From: Tengunoibacter tsumagoiensis | GTDB taxonomy: Bacteria > Chloroflexota > Ktedonobacteria > Ktedonobacterales > Ktedonobacteraceae | DNA length: 64,000 nt | NCBI RefSeq assembly: GCF_003967535.1 | Contig: NZ_BIFR01000002.1 | Coordinates: 248,001 to 312,000 of the forward strand | Reading direction: 5' to 3' | Part shown: positions 56,605 through 64,000 of the stretch, piece after piece | Numbering within the stretch: position 1 is the stretch's first letter | Layout of the letters: each line of letters starts with the position of its first letter | Notes under the pieces: generated by a model | The model's input: only the letters and a program-made list of their open reading frames with translations | What the model was told of the DNA's origin: nothing | Database searches by the model: none | Made by a program: the position numbers and the translations under genes

Positions 56605-57348
56605 TTAACGCAATTGCCAGCGTACACCACGAACAATGACCACAAACGACACAATGGTACAGATAATCAGCACGCCGATATCAAGAGGCATCGGAATCTC
56701 GTTGGAGCCTGATAGGGAGCCCCGAAGAGCATCTGCCACATAGGTGGGTGGAAGAAGAAGGCCGATCCACCGGAGTGCGACAGGGAAATTGTGCAACGGG
56801 ATCAGGACTGGCGAACCAAAGAGCACACCAAAGAGCACAATTGATGCCAGGGTAGGAACAATCTGTGGGTCTAAGGCCAGCCCAATCACACCACCAACGC
56901 CAGACAATGAAAAGAGAGCCAGAAATATAATGATAAAGGTCCAGATACTTGTATTAAAACCGAGATGATAGAGGAAATTTCCTCCAAACAAGATGACCAG
57001 GATGCCAGGGAGCTGGATCAAGAGGCGCGAAATGAGCACTGCAATAAGCAAGCTCATTTTTGAAATGGGGAGTGAGGCATAATAAAGAAACTGGCCCTGG
57101 ATCTTCATCTGCGCCATCTCCTGGGAGAGTGAGACGATTCCAAGCGTCACTAAACTCACAACGGTTGATCCCGTTACGATATAGAGGAGCCCAGAATGGT
57201 TTTGTCCGCTTCCCATGGAACCCAGTCCAAGCACCATCACAATGGGAACAATCAGAGAAAAAAGTACCGTAACAATCCAGAATACTCTCATCTCAAGCAT
57301 CTGAATCAGAAAAAGTAAGGAAAATTCTTTCCAATAGCGTGTGATCAT
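56605..57348 (-). CDS. ABC-2 type exporter permease
   Basis: 247 aa with six hydrophobic segments and the ABC-2 pattern (YASLPISKMSLLIAVLISRL, then LPPTYVADALRGSL). It follows the ATPase gene by 15 bp and should form the channel of the exporter with it. GAGGAG lies 9 bases before the ATG. Its place in the NRPS operon suggests export of the product or resistance. Confidence 0.88.
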   Translation of the reverse strand: MITRYWKEFSLLFLIQMLEMRVFWIVTVLFSLIVPIVMVLGLGSMGSGQNHSGLLYIVTGSTVVSLVTLGIVSLSQEMAQMKIQGQFLYYASLPISKMSLLIAVLISRLLIQLPGILVILFGGNFLYHLGFNTSIWTFIIIFLALFSLSGVGGVIGLALDPQIVPTLASIVLFGVLFGSPVLIPLHNFPVALRWIGLLLPPTYVADALRGSLSGSNEIPMPLDIGVLIICTIVSFVVIVRGVRWQLR

Positions 57349-57363
57349 ACGTGTTATGCTCCT

Positions 57364-58347
57364 CTATACATGGGCTTCTATCTGTTTGTTGGTGTGATGA
57401 ATATACACATCTTCTAAGGAAGGTGGAACGACACGAAAATCGTCAATAAACGAGCTACATTCCAGAACAAGATGGTTCACGATGTTGCCGAGAGCGGTTT
57501 TTTCGGTAAAGAGAGAATAGTGCCTCGGTTTTGTGAGGACAAAAGAGCTGATGGATTGAAGTGTCTCCTCAATGATGGATATACCCTGTCGCTCGACCTC
57601 CTCTGCTTTCACCACAATATCAATACGCATGTCATGTTTGATACTCCGCTTGAGCTCTTCGGGGCTGCCACTGGCAATAACCCGTCCATGGTCAACGATT
57701 GCAACCTGTTCCACAACCTGTTCAGCCTCTAAGACATTGTGTGTGACCAATAGAAAGGTGATGCCATCAGTAGCATTAATCTGCTGAATCGTCGACCAGA
57801 TCATTCTGCGGCGGACTGGATCAAGCTCATTGGTGGGTTCATCTAAGATGAGGATTCGTGGATGACCCATTAATGCCATCCCTAAAGAGACAGCACGCAG
57901 CATGCCTCCTGATAAGCGGTCTAAGTACTGGGTTCTATGTTCGCCCAGATCTAACCGCTCAATCATCTCTTTTGTCTGGATCGTAGCATCGCGTTTTGAC
58001 ATCCCTCGAAGTTGACCTGTAATAGTCAGCGCCCGATAGACTTCCAGATTTTTCATTGCGACGCGCGATTGGGGCATGTACCCGGTGATTTTTTTTACCT
58101 GGTCGGGAGATTTTACAACGTTTATCCCTTCGATCTGAATATCCCCTGAATCAGGGACAAGCAGGCCAAGAAGCTGAAGTAAGAGCGTGGTTTTCCCGGC
58201 ACCATTCGGGCCAAGTAGTCCGAAGATTTCTCCCTGGGCGACATTTAGTGAAAGATTATCGTTTGCCAGAATAATCTCATTCTGTGGCTTCTTCTTGTAT
58301 GTTTTTGTAACATTCTGTGCGCGGATAGAAAAAGTATCGCGTTCCAT
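57364..58347 (-). CDS. ABC exporter ATPase
   Basis: 327 aa. Walker A GPNGAGKT (46-53), signature LSGGM about 144-148, Walker B ILILDEP about 165, and H-loop LVTHNVLEAEQVVEQ. The C-terminal extension (about 225-327) is typical of DrrA/CcmA-like drug and lipid exporters. It powers the ABC-2 permease encoded next. About 140 bp separate it from the NRPS upstream on the same strand. Confidence 0.93.
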   Translation of the reverse strand: MERDTFSIRAQNVTKTYKKKPQNEIILANDNLSLNVAQGEIFGLLGPNGAGKTTLLLQLLGLLVPDSGDIQIEGINVVKSPDQVKKITGYMPQSRVAMKNLEVYRALTITGQLRGMSKRDATIQTKEMIERLDLGEHRTQYLDRLSGGMLRAVSLGMALMGHPRILILDEPTNELDPVRRRMIWSTIQQINATDGITFLLVTHNVLEAEQVVEQVAIVDHGRVIASGSPEELKRSIKHDMRIDIVVKAEEVERQGISIIEETLQSISSFVLTKPRHYSLFTEKTALGNIVNHLVLECSSFIDDFRVVPPSLEDVYIHHTNKQIEAHV

Positions 58348-58487
58348 TGGAATGTATCCTTATGAGAAGGGAAAGCACATTGCGAGTGTTTGTCGGTGAG
58401 GGCCAGTCCTCTGTAACATCCAGTCAATGTGCTTCCCACCCTCTCGCAGAGAGGGACTAGAGGCTCAATAAGAGGTAAGGGCCTTTG

Positions 58488-61400
58488 CTATTCAAGTTCC
58501 TGTAAAAGTTCTGTTAAGAACTCTTCTCCAACCTGTTCTGACAGAGCCTGTAAGATGACTTCAGTGATATGAGCAACCGTTGGTTGTGCATAGAATTGGC
58601 GTAATGTAATGGTAACCTGAAATGTTTCCCGTAAGCGTGTGACGATTCTTGTTGCCAGAATGGAATCTCCTCCTAAATCGAAAAAGTTATCAAACACACC
58701 AATCTGTGACTTATTTAAGAGTTGGAGCATTATTTCAGCAACCAGAGCCTCTATAGGTGTGCGAGGAGCGACATACGCTTCTGATAAGTCTGGCCGTTCC
58801 ATGTCCGGGATGGGTAAGGCATCGCGATTCAGTTTGCCATTTGGCATTAACGGCAATTGTTCAAGTTTCACAAAGGTTGAAGGGATCATATATTGAGGCA
58901 GCTTTTCGCTTAGGTATGCACGTAGAGCTGTGACTGTAGTCGTTGTTTCATTGGTCACTACCAGGTACGAGACCAGATATTTTTCACCTGGTTGATCTTC
59001 ACGTGCGATAGTGACCACATCCTTAATATCTGGATGTTGGGCGAGGGTAATTTCAATCTCCTCCAGCTCAATACGAAAACCGCGAATCTTGACTTGACGA
59101 TCCATTCGCTCAATGAACTCTAATTGACCATTGGCCAGATAGCGGACCTTATCACCGGTCTTATAAAGGCGAGAGGCTGGATCAGTGCTGAAGGGATTGC
59201 TGATGAAACGTTCTCTGGTTAATACCTCATCCAGATATCCTCGTGCCAGACCGTCACCACCAATATACAATTCGCCCGGAATACCGATTGGCAGTGGTTG
59301 CCTCTGCTCATCGAGGACGTACAGGTCAGTCGTCGGAATTGGGCCTCCCAGCGGCAGCGTTGTTTTTTGCAGATCGACACTATCAATGGGATGGCACGTG
59401 GTATAGACAGTATTCTCGGTAGGACCATAGCAATGAATAAAGCGGCAGCCTGGCAGATCCTGGAGCGTCTGTGCTACTTTTGTGGCCGAGACGATGTCCC
59501 CTCCTGTAAACAGATAACGCAGACCTTGTAACCGTTGTAAGTAGCCGTTCGCAAGTTGATGATAGAGACCAACCGCAATCCAGAGAACGGTGACATGATT
59601 ATGCTCGATAATATCGCAGATCTCATCCAATGAAGGCTGTTCAATTGGACAGACTATGAGTTGTCCACCTGTTAAGAGAGGAGACCAGATTTCAAAGGTT
59701 GAGGCATCAAATGAGAATGGAGCCATCAACAGAAAAACCTGACTGCTATCCAGGGTGACATAATCTGCGGTGGTTACCAGTCGCACCACGCCGCGCTGCT
59801 CAATTAAGACGCCTTTAGGCACACCTGTCGAGCCCGATGTATAGATGATGTAGGCCAGATTATGTGGCCCAACTGGAACAAGCGGATTCGTTGTCGCTTC
59901 CTGCGCGATCGCATCGGCATCTCGATCCAGTAGCGTCAGTGGTGCAAACGCTTCAACTCTGTGTGCAAAAACTTGCCTGGTAACGATATGAGAGATATTT
60001 GCACTTTGAATGAGTATCTCCAGACGCGTTTCTGGATACTGGGGGTCCAGTGGTACATAGGCTCCTCCAGCTTTTAAGACAGCTAGCAACGTAATAACTG
60101 TCTCCAGTTCGCGTTCCAGCGCGATGCCGACAGGACTCTCGATCTGGACACCAGATGCGATTAACCAGTGAGCCAGCTGATTCGCACGCTCATTGAGTTG
60201 CCGATAACTCAATGTTGTTTCTCGATAGGTAACTGCGGGAGCCTCTGGCGTACGTTCTACCTGATCTTCAAAGAGAGAGGCAATAGACTGCTGTGGGTAG
60301 GATGGCCGGGAGCCCTGCCCCAACTGTAGCAGCTGTTGTTCTTCGACAAGATCAATGAGTGGTAGATTCCAGACAACCTGTTCAGTATCGCGGCAGATCG
60401 CTTCCAGGATATGTTGATAGTGTCTAATCATATCTTTGATGAAGCGCTGCGTAAAGAGATCCGTACTGTATTCTACTATTCCTCGTAATGTGCCTTCAAA
60501 CTCATTCAACGAGAGAGAGAGATCAAACTTCGCTCCGTGTGAATCGAGCTCAAATGCATTCAAGGTTAAGTTTGGCAGATGAAGGACCGGGAGTGGTGCA
60601 TTCTGAAGGGCAAACACCACCTGGACGAGTGGTTGTCGGCTCAGATCACGGACTGGTTGGAGCTCCTCGACAAGTTGTTCAAATGGGAAATCTTGATGCG
60701 CATACGCCCCGACGCATACGGCCTGCATGCGCTTGAGAACATCATGGAATGTTGGTCTGCCGCGCAGATCAGATTTGAGGGCAAGAGTATTGACAAAGAA
60801 GCCAATGAGCTCTTCAATCTCCGAATGGGTGCGGTTGGCGATAGGTGTGCCGATCAAGAACTCCTCTTGCCTTGTATACCGCAGCAAAAGAACCTGAAAC
60901 GCTGATAGGAGCGTGACAAAAAGTGTCACCCCTTCTCGTTTACTTAAATCAAGTAAAGCTGTATGAAGATGGGCAGGAAAAGAAAATGTTTCCAATGAAC
61001 CACGGAAGGTCTGGACCGAAGGTCGTGGGTAGTCTGTTGGGAGATCGATGATAGTCGGTATGCCTTGCAACTGTTCTTTCCAGTATATGGATTGTTCCTG
61101 TAGCACAGCTCCTTGTAACCATTCACGTTGCCAGAGGGCGAAATCCACATATTGAATTGGCAGATGATGTAAAGGCGACGGCTTTTCTTCTCGATAAGCT
61201 GAATAGAGTGCAATCAACTCTCGGAAGAGCACTCCCATAGACCAGCCATCCGAGATGCTATGGTGAATATTGATCACTAACAGATGTCTCTCTTCCTCAA
61301 GCTTGAGCAAGAGAATCCGTATCAGCGGTCCCTGTGTCAGATCAAAGGGGGTTTCAGCCTCAGCCTGGGCCTCCTTCATTGCCACCTGATCTCGATTAGA

Positions 61401-64000
61401 TGAGGGCTGCGAGCGCAGATCAATAAAACGTAATGGTAAAGGGATACTGGCAGCAATAACCTGAGCAGGTTGCTCATCAAATATTTGAAACGTTGTGCGC
61501 AGCGTTTCATGACGTGCAATAATTTCACTCAGTGCTCGCTCAAGAGCCGATTGTTGTAAAACCCCTTTGAGCTCTAGAGCCAAGAGAACATTATAGAAAG
61601 GGAGATCAGGAGCCAATTGATCAAGGAACCACAGACGTTGTTGTGCAAAGGAAAGAGGGAATGGTTCTTTCCTCTCCTGTTTAATTAAAGGAGGATAAGT
61701 ACTGGCGTTTCCTTGCATCAAGAGATGATCCACGTTGCGTGCCAGACCTTCTACCGTTGGAGATGCAAAGAACGTTTGTAAAGGGAGCTCTGCCTGTAAG
61801 AGAGTGCGGAGCCGTGAGATGACCTGGGTTGCTAATAATGAATGTCCGCCTAACTCAAAGAAGTTATCATAGATCCCAATCTGTTCAATTCCAAGAAGGT
61901 CAGTCCAGATCTTACTGATGGTAAACTCCGTCATGGTACGCGGTGGGACATAGGCATCTTCTAACTCTGGACGGACACGATTCAGGTCTGGGAGCGCCCG
62001 ACGATCGACTTTACCATTCTCCGTCAGAGGAATAGCGTCCAGGATGATAAAAGCCGCTGGTATCATATATTCAGGCACATACTGCTCCAAATAGTGTCTG
62101 AATTGCAGAAATAGAGCACGCGAGCGTGCAGCTTTAAACAGATCGTTCGTGTACTCATGCCAGGGGACTGCTCTTTGCTCAGGCTGTGGAAAATCGGGGA
62201 TGCTACGAGGAAGCGTCTCCTTTTGAAAGAAGACATCGAAGCGCCCTTCACGTGTATGGTTAGCCCAGCTCATCTGTAGCCTGTATCCGAGTGACTCAGC
62301 CAGAGGGAAGAGCTCTTCAGGATCGATACCGGTTATTGGCGTAGTTTCCAGATAGGTACGCAGCTCCGTGACTGTTTGTCCTTCAGTCTGCCCCTGGAGC
62401 ACCTGCGTGAGAAGAAGATCTTGCGCAAGGCGTCGATTGGCGATATTAACCAGACCGATAGCGTCTGGCCTGTCCGCCTCGAGGATCTGTCGAAGCTGTT
62501 CAAGAGCAGGCTGCTCTTTCTGCCAATCCTGCCAGGAGATAGATTGCCGAGACTCTGCGAGGGTATCTAGATGTAAGACAACCTGATAGCGGAAACGCGT
62601 TAATTCATTCTGGAAAGAGCCACGTTTGGGGGTAATTTCTACTGCGGAAACGCGTTTCATCGTCTCTTGCAAGGCAAAGAAAAAAGCAGGATCAAGCAAG
62701 AGCTCTTTCTCCTGGGCCAAACGTCGCTGAATCTGTCTTTGTACCTGTTCAACAGAAGCGGTTGACGAGGCCTGATAGAATGCAACAGAGGTATGAAAGA
62801 GCTCAAATAGAGGCAAGCTACGAATATCGCCCAGGAAAATGCGTCCACCTGGTTTGAGCATCTTGATAGCTCCTTCAAGCACACGGAGAAGATAGAAGCT
62901 ATCAGGAAAATATTGAACAATGGAGTTCAGAATAATTAAGTCGAATTGCTCGTCTTCCATGCCAGAAAAATCGTCGGCATTCTTTTCCAGCAGAGAGACA
63001 TGAGCAAATTGGGTAGGATAGAGATCAAGATACTGTTGTAAATTGCGTAAGACAACATGAGAGAAATCCGTTCCCACATAGCGCTTACAATGAGGAGCCA
63101 CACGTGTCAGGAGCAGACCAGTGCCACAGCCAATCTCAAGAACATGCTGATGATCAAGTTCTAATAGCTGCTGAACAGTGTTTTGCGTCCATTCTTTCAT
63201 CTCCTGCCCGGGGAACGGTTGCAGCGTATAACTACTATTCCATCCAATGATATTAAAATCATCGTCTTGTGGCGTCTCCTGATGATACGTCTCCTCATAC
63301 AAACTCTGCCATTGAGAGACATAGTGTGTTGTCTCTGGAGCCTCAATGGATTGAAGATCGGGCGTGAGAGCAGCATCAGTTGTGTCACTGTTGCGTTGAG
63401 GGACGACATAGGCCACGAGTTTTTTATCGCCAGGCTGATCTTCTCGCGCAATGACAACGACATCCTTTACCGCAGCATGATGGCTCAGAACGGTCTCCAC
63501 TTCACCAGGTTCGATTCGATACCCACGAATTTTCACTTGCTGGTCAGTACGTCCTAAGAACTCTACCGTATAGTCATGTAAATAGCGCGCCTTATCTCCC
63601 GTATGATACAGTCGTACAGCCTCCTGGTGATAAGGAAAGCGATGAAGAATAAAGCGTTGTCCGGTTGTCTCCGGATCATTGTAGTAACCACGCGCCAGGC
63701 CATCTCCGCCGATATACAGATGACCTGGCACGCCAGGAGGCACTAATTGCATCTGTTCGTCCAGGATGGCGATCGATGTATTTGCAATGGGCCGACCAAT
63801 GGGAACAGTAGAATGAACCTGCGTCTCATCTTTGATCCAATGGCAGCAAGTAAACGTCGTGCCCTCCGTTGGTCCATACCCATTAATGAGCTTGCAGGAA
63901 GGTAGATCATTCAGAACCTGCACCACTTTGGAGACAGAGAGCGCATCTCCTCCAGCAAGGATCTGCCGTAGACTTTTTACCTCCTGAAGGTAGCCATCGG
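58488..64000 (-). CDS. NRPS, partial at 5' end: (A with embedded methyltransferase)-T-C-A-T
   Basis: The visible part is 1836 residues; the reading frame is open to the window end and begins inside an A domain (ILAGGDALSVSK), so the start lies outside. Order: end of A1 (NGYGPTE, GYRIEPGEVETVL), a SAM methyltransferase inserted after A8 (VLEIGCGTGLLL; about residues 190-590), A10 (ENGKVDR), T1 (LGGHS), C (HHSISDG), A2 (YTSGSTGVPKG, CYGPTEN, NGKLNR), T2 (LGGDS). The insertion site is that of N-methyltransferases, so residue 1 should be N-methylated. The visible A1 pocket (LGGTF part) equals that of the Val domain at 37 kb. I read A2 as DAFWFGCVYK, hydrophobic, unsure. No thioesterase; acidic tail EQVGEEFLTELLQELE. 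Confidence 0.92.
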   Translation of the reverse strand, partial: DGYLQEVKSLRQILAGGDALSVSKVVQVLNDLPSCKLINGYGPTEGTTFTCCHWIKDETQVHSTVPIGRPIANTSIAILDEQMQLVPPGVPGHLYIGGDGLARGYYNDPETTGQRFILHRFPYHQEAVRLYHTGDKARYLHDYTVEFLGRTDQQVKIRGYRIEPGEVETVLSHHAAVKDVVVIAREDQPGDKKLVAYVVPQRNSDTTDAALTPDLQSIEAPETTHYVSQWQSLYEETYHQETPQDDDFNIIGWNSSYTLQPFPGQEMKEWTQNTVQQLLELDHQHVLEIGCGTGLLLTRVAPHCKRYVGTDFSHVVLRNLQQYLDLYPTQFAHVSLLEKNADDFSGMEDEQFDLIILNSIVQYFPDSFYLLRVLEGAIKMLKPGGRIFLGDIRSLPLFELFHTSVAFYQASSTASVEQVQRQIQRRLAQEKELLLDPAFFFALQETMKRVSAVEITPKRGSFQNELTRFRYQVVLHLDTLAESRQSISWQDWQKEQPALEQLRQILEADRPDAIGLVNIANRRLAQDLLLTQVLQGQTEGQTVTELRTYLETTPITGIDPEELFPLAESLGYRLQMSWANHTREGRFDVFFQKETLPRSIPDFPQPEQRAVPWHEYTNDLFKAARSRALFLQFRHYLEQYVPEYMIPAAFIILDAIPLTENGKVDRRALPDLNRVRPELEDAYVPPRTMTEFTISKIWTDLLGIEQIGIYDNFFELGGHSLLATQVISRLRTLLQAELPLQTFFASPTVEGLARNVDHLLMQGNASTYPPLIKQERKEPFPLSFAQQRLWFLDQLAPDLPFYNVLLALELKGVLQQSALERALSEIIARHETLRTTFQIFDEQPAQVIAASIPLPLRFIDLRSQPSSNRDQVAMKEAQAEAETPFDLTQGPLIRILLLKLEEERHLLVINIHHSISDGWSMGVLFRELIALYSAYREEKPSPLHHLPIQYVDFALWQREWLQGAVLQEQSIYWKEQLQGIPTIIDLPTDYPRPSVQTFRGSLETFSFPAHLHTALLDLSKREGVTLFVTLLSAFQVLLLRYTRQEEFLIGTPIANRTHSEIEELIGFFVNTLALKSDLRGRPTFHDVLKRMQAVCVGAYAHQDFPFEQLVEELQPVRDLSRQPLVQVVFALQNAPLPVLHLPNLTLNAFELDSHGAKFDLSLSLNEFEGTLRGIVEYSTDLFTQRFIKDMIRHYQHILEAICRDTEQVVWNLPLIDLVEEQQLLQLGQGSRPSYPQQSIASLFEDQVERTPEAPAVTYRETTLSYRQLNERANQLAHWLIASGVQIESPVGIALERELETVITLLAVLKAGGAYVPLDPQYPETRLEILIQSANISHIVTRQVFAHRVEAFAPLTLLDRDADAIAQEATTNPLVPVGPHNLAYIIYTSGSTGVPKGVLIEQRGVVRLVTTADYVTLDSSQVFLLMAPFSFDASTFEIWSPLLTGGQLIVCPIEQPSLDEICDIIEHNHVTVLWIAVGLYHQLANGYLQRLQGLRYLFTGGDIVSATKVAQTLQDLPGCRFIHCYGPTENTVYTTCHPIDSVDLQKTTLPLGGPIPTTDLYVLDEQRQPLPIGIPGELYIGGDGLARGYLDEVLTRERFISNPFSTDPASRLYKTGDKVRYLANGQLEFIERMDRQVKIRGFRIELEEIEITLAQHPDIKDVVTIAREDQPGEKYLVSYLVVTNETTTTVTALRAYLSEKLPQYMIPSTFVKLEQLPLMPNGKLNRDALPIPDMERPDLSEAYVAPRTPIEALVAEIMLQLLNKSQIGVFDNFFDLGGDSILATRIVTRLRETFQVTITLRQFYAQPTVAHITEVILQALSEQVGEEFLTELLQELE

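Noticed and set aside
1..64000. tRNA or rRNA genes
   Set aside because: I saw no cloverleaf with TTCGANNC-type arm or rRNA stretch while reading; a covariance search would be needed to exclude tRNAs.

Overview
The window reads like a chromosome segment of a soil, mycelium-forming Chloroflexota bacterium of the Ktedonobacteria (Ktedonobacter/Dictyobacter type). This is inferred from the overall gene style: moderate GC, XRE-TPR regulators, a large NRPS/PKS locus, PP2C signalling, and dispersed repeats containing the core GATTTATCGCAT. No rRNA or other marker gene is present to prove it.

Layout. (1) 0.16-3.7 kb: a two-gene McrBC-like defence operon (AAA+ motor and DUF2357/nuclease protein), followed by a repeat patch. 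(2) 4.1-9.0 kb: a small ORF, an XRE-TPR regulator with an MFS exporter behind it, two small unknown proteins around a 15-bp tandem repeat, and a membrane-anchored alpha/beta hydrolase. (3) 9.1-11.0 kb: an Sfp-type phosphopantetheinyl transferase and an FkbM methyltransferase. (4) 11.5-18.1 kb: a four-gene envelope/signalling run: EamA transporter with an extra C-terminal part, a QPSG-repeat membrane protein, a secreted lectin-like protein and a PP2C phosphatase. (5) 18.2-26.3 kb: a glycan-use locus: LacI regulator divergent from a GH30 glycosidase, a sugar ABC transporter (lipoprotein and two permeases) and an ADP-ribosylglycohydrolase, with a 53-bp palindromic operator between the divergent genes. 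(6) 26.5-28.4 kb: an alkyltransferase-like protein and an SbnA-type enzyme. (7) 28.8-49.6 kb: a rightward biosynthetic operon: MFS exporter, NRPS (A-T-C-A-T), NRPS (C-A-T-C-A*-T, where A* is a dead adenylation domain), PKS (KS-AT-ACP), NRPS (C-A-T) and a free-standing condensation-like protein without its HH motif. (8) 49.6-55.0 kb: three tandem ~138-bp repeats, a beta-hydroxyacid dehydrogenase, a DinB protein, a duplicated sensor-like membrane protein and a GT-B-like protein. (9) 55.1-64 kb: a leftward operon: NRPS (partial A with embedded methyltransferase, then T-C-A-T, running off the window), an ABC-2 exporter and a second free-standing degenerate condensation-like protein.

How the genes work together. 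The two NRPS blocks are probably one biosynthetic locus, or two neighbouring ones. The PPTase could prime all the carrier domains. The SbnA-like enzyme would start 2,3-diaminopropionate synthesis, and the adenylation pocket of the last left-hand NRPS carries three acidic residues as expected for a diamino acid. My reading of the left line is Tyr, aliphatic, Val, an unloaded module, malonate, diamino acid. The right line ends in N-methyl-Val (predicted), then a hydrophobic residue. No thioesterase, reductase or epimerase domain is visible, so the release step is unexplained. The dead A domain in an otherwise intact module and the two free-standing HH-less condensation proteins are the most unusual parts of the window.
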